Shown here piece by piece: positions 34,940 to 44,926 of a stretch of 64,000 nucleotides of DNA. The DNA comes from Nocardioides cavernae (GTDB lineage Bacteria > Actinomycetota > Actinomycetes > Propionibacteriales > Nocardioidaceae), in contig NZ_JACCBW010000001.1 in NCBI RefSeq assembly GCF_013410035.1, positions 496,001-560,000 of the forward strand, written 5' to 3'. The position numbers were made by a program, and so were the translations under genes. The notes below the pieces were generated by a model. It worked only from the letters and a program-made list of their open reading frames with translations. It was not told the DNA's origin and did not search any database. The stretch's first letter is position 1; each line of letters starts with the position of its first letter.

Positions 34940-34981
34940 ACGACCGTGGCCCCCGGAGTGATCTCCGGGGGCCACGGTCGT
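34940..34981. terminator. bidirectional terminator, 19-bp perfect stem
   Basis: ACGACCGTGGCCCCCGGAG (34940-34958), loop TGAT, and CTCCGGGGGCCACGGTCGT (34963-34981) form a perfect 19-bp stem. It lies between the convergent sugC and MsiK-like genes and can serve both. Confidence 0.88.
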
Positions 34982-34993
34982 GTCAGCGGCGAC

Positions 34994-36079
<1,086 letters not shown>

Positions 36080-36129
36080 TGTTCTGCTCTCCTTCACCGG
36101 CAGGTACGTGCCGGACGATCCGTAGTGAA

Positions 36130-36143
36130 GTGACGCAGGTCAC
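36130..36143. promoter_or_regulatory. CRP/GlxR-like box upstream of MsiK-like gene
   Basis: Read on the minus strand this is GTGACCTGCGTCAC, matching GTGA-N6-TCAC and sharing the GTGACC...GTCAC frame with the box before lpqY. Its position 51 bp upstream of the start is suitable for transcriptional control. Confidence 0.5.
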
Positions 36144-36215
36144 CGTAGGGGCGGGCGTGACGGACCGCAACGAGGACCACGCCCCGATGGACGGTGGGCC
36201 GACCCGACGGTGGCG

Positions 36216-36248
36216 GGTCAGCAGGAGGTCAGCAGGCGGTCAGTAGGT
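36216..36248. repeat. 11-bp tandem repeat, three copies
   Basis: GGTCAGCAGGA, GGTCAGCAGGC and GGTCAGTAGGT follow each other at 36216-36248. The third copy runs into the 3' end of the DUF1707 gene and supplies its stop codon. Confidence 0.7.
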
Positions 36249-36887
36249 GCCGAGGTACTTCTTCGGGGTCCCCGGGGCGGGCAGCCGGCGCACCTGCACC
36301 GAGCCCATCAGCGCCAACCCGCGCACGCGGAGCGTCGGCGAGTCCGGACCGACCTCGGCCGGCACCTTGTCCTTGCCCTGGCCGTAGTCGCCCATGATCG
36401 GGGTGCCGTCGATGACGACGTGCATGTGGGCGGGGACGATGATCTGGACGTCGCCCATGATCGCGCTGGCGTTGATCTGGGTGTCGTGGCTGGTGAGGAT
36501 CGCCTCGCGCAGGTCGAGGGTGACGCTGCCCATCAGCGAGAACGCGGAGTGGTGCTCCGGCACCTGCCACACCCCGCGGCGCTTGCAGTCGCCCATGATC
36601 GCGGTGGACGAGTTGTGCCCGACGGCCGGGACGCCGGCGGGCGTGCGCCGTACGGGTGCGGCGGCCGGCGGGGTCACCGGACCGGTGGCCTGGAGGTCCA
36701 GGGTGATCGGCACCAGCTCGCCGTAGGTCTTGGCCTGCCAGGTGAGCTCCAGCCGCTCCTCGAGCTCGTCGAGGTCCAGGCGGCCGTCCCCGGCGGCGTC
36801 GCGCAGCACGTCGGCGACGCGCTGACGGTCCGCGTCGGAGACGCGCATCTGCGACGGGTCGTGCGGGCGGTTCTCGATCTCCCCCAT
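36240..36887 (-). CDS. DUF1707 protein with LiaF-like C-terminal domain
   Basis: A 215-aa protein. Residues about 14-65 are a DUF1707 (SHOCT-like) domain: MRVSDADRQRVADVLRDAAGDGRLDLDELEERLE then TWQAKTYGEL. The C-terminal half forms a beta-rich repeat of SAIMGDVQI / PIMGDYG / ALMGSVQV units, as in the LiaF/cell wall-active antibiotic response domain. There is no membrane segment. Such proteins are linked to envelope stress sensing in other bacteria; the role here is unproven. ATG 36887. Confidence 0.85.
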   Translation of the reverse strand: MGEIENRPHDPSQMRVSDADRQRVADVLRDAAGDGRLDLDELEERLELTWQAKTYGELVPITLDLQATGPVTPPAAAPVRRTPAGVPAVGHNSSTAIMGDCKRRGVWQVPEHHSAFSLMGSVTLDLREAILTSHDTQINASAIMGDVQIIVPAHMHVVIDGTPIMGDYGQGKDKVPAEVGPDSPTLRVRGLALMGSVQVRRLPAPGTPKKYLGTY

Positions 36888-36934
36888 GCACCCCAGCCTA
36901 GCGAGGCGGTCGACCCGGCCGCCCGTGACGGACG

Positions 36935-38644
36935 TCAGGAGCCTGCGGGCGGGACCGGTGCGGCGAGGTGCTGGTAGTCCTTCGACGACACCCAGTCGCC
37001 GCCCCACTCCCACCCGATCCGCGCGAACGCGGACACCACCAGGTCGTCCTCGCGGACCACACCGGGTGCGACGGGTGCCGACCGCGCCCGGTCGACGGCC
37101 ACAAAGCGCCGACCGGCCGGCGGGTCGACGCGGCCGGGGCGGACGTACGGGTTCTGCACCGGGTTGAGGTCGATCGCGGCGCCGTAGGCGTGGAGGGACC
37201 AGCTCTCCTGGCCGGCGACGCGGCGGCAGTTGAAGGCCGAGGAGTTGTTCGCCGCCATCGAGAGGTCGTCGTCGGCGCCGTAGTCGTCGACCAGCCGCAT
37301 CCGTGCGATCGGCCAGCCGGCGGCGTAGAGCCGGCCGAACACCTCCGTCACGTCGCGCGCCCAGCGGCGGTGCACGACCAGCTCGCCGGAGCGGGCCCGG
37401 CCGTCGAGGTCGCGGTGCACCACCCGGACGTGGCGCAGGTCGTCGAGCGGGACGGGGCACCCGGGCCGGTGGCTGCGACGCATCCGCTGCGCGAGCGCCG
37501 CGTCGATGCGCGACACCGACGACGCGTACGCCGGGTCGTCCGCCTGCGCGCCGCCGCGCTCGCTCGCGAGGCCGGTGCACCGCTGCCGGGACCGGAAGTC
37601 CGCGACCGCCCGCGCCCGGTCCGGTCCCGTGACCGGCGCGGGGCGCCCGTCGACGCCGGAGATGCGGGCGGGTGTCCACTCCTTCGCGACCACGCCGGCC
37701 GCGTCGAGCGTGACGGTGAGGACCCCGGTGGTGGCCTGGCGGTCGTGGTACCAGGCGAGGTTGCCGAGGCCGTAGCCGACCAGCGTCTCCCCGGCCCAGC
37801 CGACGCCGCCGAGCACGTGCGAGTGGCTGCCCACCACGACGTCCGCGCCGGCGCCGGCGAGGTCGCGCGCGAGGAGGCGCTGCGACTGCGTGGGGCACGA
37901 CTCGTACTCCTTGCCCCAGTGGAGATGGACGACCACCAGCCGGTCCAGCGCGGCCTGTGCCTCGACGGCGGCGAGCAGCGCTGTCGTGCTGCGGCCGCGC
38001 GCGGTGGCGATGCCGGGGTCGTCGGGCCCGGCCTCCCACACCCCGCTCGTGCCCTCGCGCTGGACGCCGTCGGCGGCGAGGAACGCGACCTCGAGGCCGC
38101 CGGCCTCGACGACGTGCGGCGCGTGGGCCTCGGTCGCGTCGCGGCCCGCGCCCACCGTCGCGACGCCACGGTCCGCCCCGGCCTCGAGCGTGTCGGCGAG
38201 ACCGGCCCAGCCGTAGTCGCCGGCGTGGTTGTTGGCGACGCTGACCACGTCGACACCGGACTCGGCGAGCACGTCGAAGGCTCGGGGCGAGGTCCGGAAG
38301 TGGTAGCGGTCCTGCGGCCGCTCGAGCTCCTTGGGATCGCGCCGGGTGCGCGAGGTCACCGGCGTCTCGAGGTTGACCATTGCGACGTCCGCGGCGCGCA
38401 GGGTGCGGCTGATCGGCCCCAGCGTGGCTCCCGGGCGCAGCAGTCGCCGGAGGTTGCCCTCGAAGTGGACGTCGCCGCCCAGCGCGACCGTCACCCTGCC
38501 GGTCCGGGCGGGCTCGGTGGTCGCGGTGCTGACGGCCGACGGCCGGCCCGGGGCGGGGTCGTCGGTCGCAGGGGACGCGCTGCACCCGGAGGCGACGAGG
38601 GCGCACGACGCCACGACCACCGAGTGCCGGGCCCGTCGCGCCAT
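36935..38644 (-). CDS. CapA-type phosphoesterase fused to M15 D-Ala-D-Ala carboxypeptidase, lipoprotein
   Basis: A 569-aa two-domain lipoprotein with a lipobox ALVASGC near residue 21. The first domain (about 48-330) has the CapA/PgsA metallophosphatase-like motifs VALGGDVHFEGN, VNLETPVT, ANNHAGDYG, HWGKEYE and GSHSHVLG. The second (about 420-565) is a zinc carboxypeptidase of the M15 family with NNSSAFNCR, SLHAYGAAIDLNPVQNPYV (HxxGxAxD) and WGGDWVSSKDYQHL. CapA proteins act in poly-gamma-glutamate export, while M15 enzymes trim cell wall peptides. The combination suggests an envelope hydrolase acting at the outer face of the membrane. ATG 38644. Confidence 0.85.
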   Translation of the reverse strand: MARRARHSVVVASCALVASGCSASPATDDPAPGRPSAVSTATTEPARTGRVTVALGGDVHFEGNLRRLLRPGATLGPISRTLRAADVAMVNLETPVTSRTRRDPKELERPQDRYHFRTSPRAFDVLAESGVDVVSVANNHAGDYGWAGLADTLEAGADRGVATVGAGRDATEAHAPHVVEAGGLEVAFLAADGVQREGTSGVWEAGPDDPGIATARGRSTTALLAAVEAQAALDRLVVVHLHWGKEYESCPTQSQRLLARDLAGAGADVVVGSHSHVLGGVGWAGETLVGYGLGNLAWYHDRQATTGVLTVTLDAAGVVAKEWTPARISGVDGRPAPVTGPDRARAVADFRSRQRCTGLASERGGAQADDPAYASSVSRIDAALAQRMRRSHRPGCPVPLDDLRHVRVVHRDLDGRARSGELVVHRRWARDVTEVFGRLYAAGWPIARMRLVDDYGADDDLSMAANNSSAFNCRRVAGQESWSLHAYGAAIDLNPVQNPYVRPGRVDPPAGRRFVAVDRARSAPVAPGVVREDDLVVSAFARIGWEWGGDWVSSKDYQHLAAPVPPAGS

Positions 38645-38690
38645 GGCTCGATCATGCCTGCGCACCGGTAGCCCGACGGTGGGGACGGCC

Positions 38691-39788
38691 TCAGCCCGCG
38701 GCGTCCTCGCGCTCCCGGTCGACCTCGGCGGCGAGGTACCGGGTGACGGCCAGGGCGGCCTGCCGGCCCGCGCGCGCGGCACCCACGGTGCTGGCCGAGG
38801 GGCCGTATCCGACCAGCTGGACCCGCGGGTCGCGCACGGCCGTGGTGGCCCCCTGCACGTTGCCGCGCACCGGCACCAGCGGGATCCCGCCCTGAGGCGA
38901 GCGCAGGCCGAGCGGCGCGAGGTGCTCGACCGCCGGGCGGAAGCCGGTCGCCCAGAGGATCGCGTCGACCCGCTCGAAGCGGCCGTCGGCCCAGCGGACC
39001 CCGTCGCGCTCGATGCGCTCGAACATCGGGAGCCGTCGGTAGGCGCCCCGCCGGGCCGCCTCCTGCTCCTGCGAGCGCAGGGCGAGCCCGGTGACGCTGA
39101 CGACGCTCGCCGGTGGGAGCCCGCGTCGTACGCGCTCCTCCACCAGCGTCACGGCGGCCAGCCCGGCCTCGCTGTCGAAGCCCTCCCGCCACACCGGCGG
39201 ACGGCGGGTGACCCACACCGTCTCGGTCAGGGGCGCGATCTCGCCGAGGTGCTGGACCGCCGACGCCCCGCCGCCGACGACGAGCACCCGCCTCCCGCGG
39301 AAGTGGTCGGCACCCGGGAAGTGCGCGGTGTGCACCTGCTCCCCCGCGAACGCGCCGATGCCCGGGTAGTAGGGGACGAACGGCCGTGTCCACGTCCCCG
39401 TCGCGTTGACCAGGGTCCGGGTCCACCACCGACGCGCTCCCGCGTGCACGACGAGCAGGTCGCCCTCGCTGTCGACGCGCTCGACCCGCACCGGGCGGAC
39501 CACGGGGAGCTCGTGGCGTCGCTCGAAGTCGGAGAAGTAGGCCGGGACGACGACGTTCGCGGGCTGCGCGGAGCGCTCCGGCGCGGTGGTCCCCGGCAGG
39601 TCGGCGACGCCGTGCACGTCGTGCATGCTGAGCGAGGACCACCGGTGCTGCCAGGCACCACCCGGCCGCGTGTCCGCGTCGAGCACGACGTGGTCCACGC
39701 CGCGGCCGCGCAGGAAGTACGACGCCGCCAGGCCGGCCTGACCGGCTCCGACCACGACCGCGTCCAGCACCGGCTCGAGGCTCTCCAC
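38691..39788 (-). CDS. flavin-containing monooxygenase-like oxidoreductase
   Basis: A 365-aa FAD/NAD(P)H enzyme. The N-terminal dinucleotide site is VVVGAGQAGLAASYFLRGRG with the acidic end DADTRPGGAWQHRW. The second site is VLVVGGGASAVQHLGEI, and ILWATGFRPAVEHL is the late FMO/TMO signature. It may oxygenate a nitrogen- or sulfur-containing substrate or a ketone. GTG 39788. Confidence 0.88.
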   Translation of the reverse strand: MESLEPVLDAVVVGAGQAGLAASYFLRGRGVDHVVLDADTRPGGAWQHRWSSLSMHDVHGVADLPGTTAPERSAQPANVVVPAYFSDFERRHELPVVRPVRVERVDSEGDLLVVHAGARRWWTRTLVNATGTWTRPFVPYYPGIGAFAGEQVHTAHFPGADHFRGRRVLVVGGGASAVQHLGEIAPLTETVWVTRRPPVWREGFDSEAGLAAVTLVEERVRRGLPPASVVSVTGLALRSQEQEAARRGAYRRLPMFERIERDGVRWADGRFERVDAILWATGFRPAVEHLAPLGLRSPQGGIPLVPVRGNVQGATTAVRDPRVQLVGYGPSASTVGAARAGRQAALAVTRYLAAEVDREREDAAG

Positions 39789-39858
39789 GTGAGTGGAACG
39801 CGCCCGGATCGCGGTCTATGCCCTGTCGCCCCCGCGCGCGACGTGGCAGCCTCGGTGC

Positions 39859-40620
39859 ATGGACACCGCCACCCTCGCCACCCGGCTGCTCGAGCTCCAC
39901 CACACCGGCACCACGCTGGTCCTGCCCAACGTCTGGGACGCCTGGTCGGCCAAGGTCGTCGCCGGCGCCGGCTTCGACGCGCTGAGCATCGGGAGCCACC
40001 CGCTCGCGGACTCCCGCGGCCAGGGTGACAACGAGGACATGACGATCGACGACGCCCTCGACGGCGTGCGCCGCATCTGCTCGGCCGTGCCCGACGTCCC
40101 GGTCACCGCCGACATGGAGTCGGGCTACGGTGCCGCACCGGCCGAGCTCGTCGAGCGGCTGCTGGAGGCCGGGGCCGTCGGGCTCAACATCGAGGACACC
40201 GTGCACTCCGAGGGCGGACGGATGCGGTCGGCTGCGGAGCACGCCGACTACATCGGCGCCCTCCGGCAGGCCGCCGACGCCGCCGGGGTCGACCTGGTCG
40301 TCAACGCCCGCACGGACGTCTTCCTCAAGAAGGACCAGTTCGAGGACCCGCTCGGCGAGGCGGTCGCCCGGCTCCGCGCCTGCGAGGAGGCAGGCGCCCG
40401 GTGCGTCTACCCGGTCGGCGCCCCGGACGCCGCCACCCTCGAGGCGCTGCTCGAGGCGCTGTCGGGTCCGGTCAACGTGATCGCCAGCCCGCGCAACGGC
40501 TCGGCCGCGGGCTCCCTCGAGGACCTCCGCGCGATGGGCGTGCACCGGGTGACCTTCGGGCCCAAGCTGATGCAGGACCTGTCACCGGATCTCGAGTCGC
40601 TCGTGGCCTCCTGGCGGTAG
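39859..40620 (+). CDS. isocitrate lyase/PEP mutase family enzyme
   Basis: A 253-aa TIM-barrel protein. LPNVWDAWSAKVVAGAGFDALSIGS, then VTADMESGYG (metal-binding Asp), GLNIEDTVH and VVNARTDVFL are the landmarks of the PEP mutase/2-methylisocitrate lyase/oxaloacetase group. It lacks the KKCGH motif of isocitrate lyase, so a role in C-C or P-C bond cleavage of a small keto acid is likely but unspecified. ATG 39859. Confidence 0.9.
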   Translation: MDTATLATRLLELHHTGTTLVLPNVWDAWSAKVVAGAGFDALSIGSHPLADSRGQGDNEDMTIDDALDGVRRICSAVPDVPVTADMESGYGAAPAELVERLLEAGAVGLNIEDTVHSEGGRMRSAAEHADYIGALRQAADAAGVDLVVNARTDVFLKKDQFEDPLGEAVARLRACEEAGARCVYPVGAPDAATLEALLEALSGPVNVIASPRNGSAAGSLEDLRAMGVHRVTFGPKLMQDLSPDLESLVASWR

Positions 40621-40686
40621 CCTCGGCGCACGCCCGGGCACCGCGGCGTCCGCGGCCCCGGCTGGGCCCGACCGTCGGGGGTCCCC

Positions 40687-41079
40687 ATGGTGCGGCTGCT
40701 GTTCTTCCTCGTCCCGCTGGTGCTGTCGATCTTCTGCGTGGTGCAGGCCATCAGCAGCCGTGACGACGAGATCCGCAACCTGTCCAAGGTGTGGTGGATC
40801 CTGCTGATCCTGTTCTTCCCGTTCGTCGGGTCGATCGCGTGGCTCGTCGCCGGACGTCCGGTGACGGCGCCGCGCCGCCTCGGCCCCCACGAGCGGAGCT
40901 CGAGCGCCTTCCCCGAGTACGACCGCCCGGGCCGCTTCGCCGCGGCCGACCCGGCAGCGGACGAGGAGTTCCTCCGCAAGGTGCGCGAACGCGCCGAGGA
41001 GCAGCGCCGCAAGGCACGTGAGGAGCAGCAGCGCCGGGCCGACGAGGCCGGGCCCGAGCCCGGTCAGTCGACCGCCTGA
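40687..41079 (+). CDS. PLDc_N domain membrane protein
   Basis: A 130-aa protein with two membrane segments (residues about 3-22 and 36-54; VWWILLILFFPFVGSIAWLVAGRP is the PLD nuclease N-terminal motif) and a charged coiled-coil tail (about 95-125) rich in Glu, Arg and Lys. No catalytic part is present. The function is unknown. Confidence 0.82.
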   Translation: MVRLLFFLVPLVLSIFCVVQAISSRDDEIRNLSKVWWILLILFFPFVGSIAWLVAGRPVTAPRRLGPHERSSSAFPEYDRPGRFAAADPAADEEFLRKVRERAEEQRRKAREEQQRRADEAGPEPGQSTA

Positions 41080-41086
41080 GCCGTCG

Positions 41087-42139
41087 TCAGTCCGCGACGA
41101 CGAGCACCGGGGACGGCGCGACCTCCAGGCGTACGGCGTCGCCCGGGGTGAGCCGCACCGCGTCGGTGCTCGCCAGCTGCGCGACGACGTCGGTCCCGTC
41201 CGCCAGCTGGCAGGTCACCCGCGAGAGCGGGCCGAGGAACTGTACGGTGGTCACGGTCGCACCGCCGGACGGGTCGGCCACGACCGAGATCGCCTCGGGC
41301 CGGACCAGCGCGGAGCCGGACCCGGTGGCCGAGCCGTCGAGCGCGGGCACCTCCTGGCCCAGCACGGACGCGACACCGGCGGTGACCGTGGCCGGCAGCC
41401 GGTTGCTGAGACCCACGAACTCGCCGACGAACTTCGTGGCCGGGGCCGAGTAGAGCTCGGCCGGCGGGGCCAGCTGCTCCAGACGCCCGGCGTTCATCAC
41501 GCCGACCCGGTCCGCGACGGCGAGCGCCTCCTCCTGGTCGTGGGTGACGAAGAGCGTGGTCGTGCCCACCTCGAGCTGCACCCGCCGGATCTCGTCGCGC
41601 AGCTGGACGCGCACCTTGGCGTCGAGGGCCGAGAGCGGCTCGTCGAGCAGGAGGACCGACGGCTCGACCGCGAGGGCACGCGCCAGGGCGACACGCTGCT
41701 GCTGGCCGCCGGAGAGCTGGTGGGCGTAGCGGTCGGCGTGCTGGCCGAGGCCCACCAGGTCGAGCATGTCGCCGGCCCGCTTGCGGCGCGAGGCGCCGTC
41801 GCGGCCCCGCAGCTTGAGGCCGAACGCGACGTTGTCGATGACCGTCATGTGGGGGAAGAGGCTGTAGGCCTGGAAGACCATCCCCATGTCGCGCTTGTTG
41901 GCCGGCACCCGGGTCAGGTCCCTGCCGCCCACCGACACCGTGCCGGAGGTGGGCTGGTCGAGGCCCGCCAGGATGCGCAGGGCCGTCGTCTTGCCGCACC
42001 CGGACGGACCGAGCAGGCAGACCAGCTCACCGGGCTCGAGGTGCAGCGTGAGCCCGTCGAGGGCACGCACCGCACCGTAGACACGGGTCAGGTCGGACAG
42101 CTCGACGGCGAGACCGCGCTCGGTCGCGAGGTCGGTCAT
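41087..42139 (-). CDS. ABC importer ATP-binding protein, PotA/FbpC type
   Basis: A 350-aa ATPase. Walker A LGPSGCGKTTALRILAGLD, Q-loop VFQAYSLFPHMTVIDNVAFGLKL, signature LSGGQQQRVALARAL, Walker B VLLLDEPLSALDAKV, H-loop VTHDQEEALAVADRVGVM, and a TOBE-like C-terminal domain. It is the last gene of a four-gene importer operon (binding protein, two permeases, ATPase) with 4-bp overlaps at every junction. The substrate could be iron, a polyamine or a phosphonate. Confidence 0.92.
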   Translation of the reverse strand: MTDLATERGLAVELSDLTRVYGAVRALDGLTLHLEPGELVCLLGPSGCGKTTALRILAGLDQPTSGTVSVGGRDLTRVPANKRDMGMVFQAYSLFPHMTVIDNVAFGLKLRGRDGASRRKRAGDMLDLVGLGQHADRYAHQLSGGQQQRVALARALAVEPSVLLLDEPLSALDAKVRVQLRDEIRRVQLEVGTTTLFVTHDQEEALAVADRVGVMNAGRLEQLAPPAELYSAPATKFVGEFVGLSNRLPATVTAGVASVLGQEVPALDGSATGSGSALVRPEAISVVADPSGGATVTTVQFLGPLSRVTCQLADGTDVVAQLASTDAVRLTPGDAVRLEVAPSPVLVVAD

Positions 42140-42924
42140 GAGGAGGCTCCTTGCTTGTGCCGGTCACGGCTGAGGAAGGTGAGTCCCACGAGCAGCAGCG
42201 AGACGAACACCATCGAGGCGAGCGCCGCGGCCATGGCCGCCGGCGAGTTGGACTTGTTGAGCGCGGCCATCGCCACGGGCAGCGTGTCGAAGATCAGGAG
42301 GGATGCGAAGACGTACTCCCCCATCACCAGCGCGACCGAGATGAACGCGGCGCCGAGGACGCCGGAGGTGATGTTGGGCAGCACGATCCGCACGATGACG
42401 GTGAACCAGCCGGCACCGAGCGAGCGGGCCGCCTCGGCGAGCGTCGTCACGTCGATCGCCGCCAGGGCCGCGTCGATGGCGCGGTAGGAGTACGGCAGCA
42501 CCAGGACGACGTAGGCGAAGGTCAGCACCAGGGGCGAGTCGCCCAGCAGGTAGGTCACCCACGAGTAGACGTTGGCGATGCCGACCACGATCACCAGTGC
42601 CGGGATCGTGAGGGGCAGCAGGCACAGGAACTCGATGAGCTTGCGCGCCCGCGGCACCCGCAGCCGTACCCACACCATCGTCGGCACCAGCAGCACCACC
42701 ATCAGCACGACGGTGAAGAGCGCCAGCAGCAGCGAGGCGATGATCGAGGAGCGGAGGTCCTCGTCGGTGACCATGAAGGCCCAGTTGTCCCAGGTGCGGC
42801 CCTCCGCGCTGCCGCGCGCCTGCGTGGAGAAGTCGAACATCGCCAGCAGCGGCAGGAAGAAGTAGACCGCGAAGGCGAGCAGGCCGACGGCGCGCCCGAC
42901 CTTGAAGCCGGTGGACTGCCTCAT
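42136..42924 (-). CDS. ABC importer permease 2
   Basis: A 262-aa permease with six membrane segments and the EAA loop TLAEAARSLGAGWFTVIVRIVLPNITSG. It resembles PotC/FbpB-type inner-membrane components. Start ATG 42924 overlaps the upstream permease stop; its stop overlaps the ATPase start. Confidence 0.9.
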   Translation of the reverse strand: MRQSTGFKVGRAVGLLAFAVYFFLPLLAMFDFSTQARGSAEGRTWDNWAFMVTDEDLRSSIIASLLLALFTVVLMVVLLVPTMVWVRLRVPRARKLIEFLCLLPLTIPALVIVVGIANVYSWVTYLLGDSPLVLTFAYVVLVLPYSYRAIDAALAAIDVTTLAEAARSLGAGWFTVIVRIVLPNITSGVLGAAFISVALVMGEYVFASLLIFDTLPVAMAALNKSNSPAAMAAALASMVFVSLLLVGLTFLSRDRHKQGASS

Positions 42925-43805
42925 CGCATCCACCTCGACGTCCGCTTGAGGAGCATGTTGTAGGCGAGCATCACCAGCGTCACCACGACGATCATCTCCA
43001 GCGCGAGCGCGAAGCCGACGTTGGCCTGGCCCAGCAGCACCTCGCTCGTGATCGCCTGACGGATCAGCAGCGGGACGATCGGCTGGCCCTGGCTGACGAG
43101 GACCGCCGCGGTGGCGTACGCCGCGAACGCGTTGGCGAACAGCAGCAGCGTCGCGCCGAGGAAGGCCGGGGTGAGCAGCGGGATGGCGACGTGGCGCCAG
43201 TAGTCCCACGTCGACGCGCCGAGGTTGGTGGCGGCCTCGCGCCACTGCGGTCGCAGGCCCTCGAAGGCGGGCGCGAACACGATGACCATCAGCGGGATCT
43301 GGAAGTAGCAGTAGACGACGACCAGACCGGGGATGTCGAAGAGCCAGGGGCCGTAGAGGTCGGCGCCGAGCAGGTCCGAGAGCGCCTTGGTGAGGATGCC
43401 CACCGGGCCGATGGTGGCGATCCACGCGAACGCCAGCACCACGCCGCCGAACTGGGCGAGCACCCCCGAGATCGCGAGGGTCGTGCGACGCAGCAGGCTC
43501 GAGGTCGGCAACGAGACCACGAGGTAGGCGAGCAGCGCCCCGAGCAGGGCACCGATGACGGCCGTGGTCGCGGAGAGGACGAGCGAGCCCTTCAGCGCCG
43601 TGAGCGCGGCCTCGCTGGTCAGCGCGTCGAGGTTGCCGAACGTCAGCCCTCCGGCCTCGTCCTGGAACGCGCCCACCACGACGGTGAGGGTCGGGACGAG
43701 GAGGAAGACGAAGACGTAGAGGAGGAACGGGAGGAGGGCGAGGGACGGGCCGACGGTGAACCGTCGGCCCGTGCCCGCGCTCGTGTCCGTGGCGGTCGTG
43801 CTCAG
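42921..43805 (-). CDS. ABC importer permease 1, apparent CTG start
   Basis: The sequence from GTG 43679 onward would lack the first membrane segment. The frame stays open upstream and encodes STTATDTSAGTGRRFTVGPS and then LALLPFLLYVFVFLLVPTLTVVVGAF, a proper first segment with a short cytosolic tail. The only start fitting the operon pattern is CTG 43805, overlapping the binding protein stop as CTGA. No ATG, GTG or TTG occurs between. The EAA loop is TNLGASTWDYWRHVAIPLLTPAFLG. The product would be 294 aa. The protein call is firm; the CTG start is inferred. Confidence 0.82.
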   Translation of the reverse strand: MSTTATDTSAGTGRRFTVGPSLALLPFLLYVFVFLLVPTLTVVVGAFQDEAGGLTFGNLDALTSEAALTALKGSLVLSATTAVIGALLGALLAYLVVSLPTSSLLRRTTLAISGVLAQFGGVVLAFAWIATIGPVGILTKALSDLLGADLYGPWLFDIPGLVVVYCYFQIPLMVIVFAPAFEGLRPQWREAATNLGASTWDYWRHVAIPLLTPAFLGATLLLFANAFAAYATAAVLVSQGQPIVPLLIRQAITSEVLLGQANVGFALALEMIVVVTLVMLAYNMLLKRTSRWMR

Positions 43806-44926
43806 CGGACGGCCTTGGACCAGTTGGCCGCGAGGTACTCCCCGGCCGTGGTGGTCTGCTCGTCGGTCGGGATCACGGGGTCACCGGTGACCTCGGGAAG
43901 GGCGTCCCACAGCTCGGCGTCGATGGTGCCGGCCTCGGCCATCGCGTCGCCGCGCACCGGGCGCGCGCCGCCCTTGAGCCAGAGGTTCTGTCCCTCGTCG
44001 CTGTAGAGGAACTCCTGCCACAACCGCGCCGCCGCCGGGTGCGGGGCGTCGGCGTTGATCGCCTGGAAGTAGTAGCCCGCGACCACGGCCTCCTCCGGCA
44101 CGACCGTCTTCCACGTGTCGACGTTGGCTGCGGCGGCCGCGCCCAGGTAGTCCCAGTCGATGACGACGGGCGTGGTGCCCTGCTCGATGGTGCTGCTGTC
44201 CGGGTCGACGGTGATGAAGTTGCCGGCGGCCTTGAGGTCGGCGAAGAAGTCCACGCCGGGGGCGATGTCGTCGGCCGACCCGCCGTTGGCGATGGCCGCC
44301 ATCATCACGCCGCTGAACGCGGCGCCGGCCTGGGTCGGGTCGCCGTTGAGGGCGACCTTGCCCTTGAAGTCGGGACCCATCAGGTCCTTCACCGACGTCA
44401 CGTCCGGCACGACGGCGGAGTCGTAGCCGATCGACATGTAGCCGCCGTAGTCGTTGACCCAGGCACCGTCCGGGTCCTTGAACTCGTCGGGGATGTCGTC
44501 CCAGGTCTCGACCTGGTACTCGGCGAACATGTCGGTGTTGGCCAGCGCCACGGACTGGCCGAGGTCGAAGACGTCCGGGGCGCGCTCTGTGCCCTTGAGG
44601 TCGTTGGCGGCGTTGATCTCGTCCTGCGACGCGGCGTCGGGCTGGGCCGAGTTCACCGTGATGTCGTACTTCTCCTCGAACGTCTCGATGATCTCGCCGT
44701 AGTTGGCCCAGTCCGGCGGGAGCGCGATGACGTTGAGCTCACCCTCGTCCTGCGCGGCTGCGACCAGGTCGTCCATGCTGCCGAAGTCCTCGGCCGACGT
44801 CGCCGCGGCGGCGTCGACACCGCTCTCGGTCGTGGTGTCGTTCTCCTTCTCGGGAGCCGCGCAGCCGGCGGCTGCGGCCAGGGTCGCCATCACGGCGAGG
44901 GAAACGAGTGTGGTGCGGGTGTTCAC
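43802..44926 (-). CDS. ABC importer substrate-binding lipoprotein
   Basis: A 374-aa family 1-like binding protein with lipobox AAAAGC (Cys about residue 22) and an acidic, Thr/Ala-rich linker. The mature fold shows ELNVIALPPDWANYGEIIETFEEKYDITV, PDVFDLGQSVALAN and WVNDYGGYMSIGYDS, as in AfuA/PotD-like proteins. The substrate cannot be decided. No TPP or other riboswitch was recognised upstream. GTG 44926 follows a GGAGG site at short spacing. Confidence 0.9.
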   Translation of the reverse strand: MNTRTTLVSLAVMATLAAAAGCAAPEKENDTTTESGVDAAAATSAEDFGSMDDLVAAAQDEGELNVIALPPDWANYGEIIETFEEKYDITVNSAQPDAASQDEINAANDLKGTERAPDVFDLGQSVALANTDMFAEYQVETWDDIPDEFKDPDGAWVNDYGGYMSIGYDSAVVPDVTSVKDLMGPDFKGKVALNGDPTQAGAAFSGVMMAAIANGGSADDIAPGVDFFADLKAAGNFITVDPDSSTIEQGTTPVVIDWDYLGAAAAANVDTWKTVVPEEAVVAGYYFQAINADAPHPAAARLWQEFLYSDEGQNLWLKGGARPVRGDAMAEAGTIDAELWDALPEVTGDPVIPTDEQTTTAGEYLAANWSKAVR

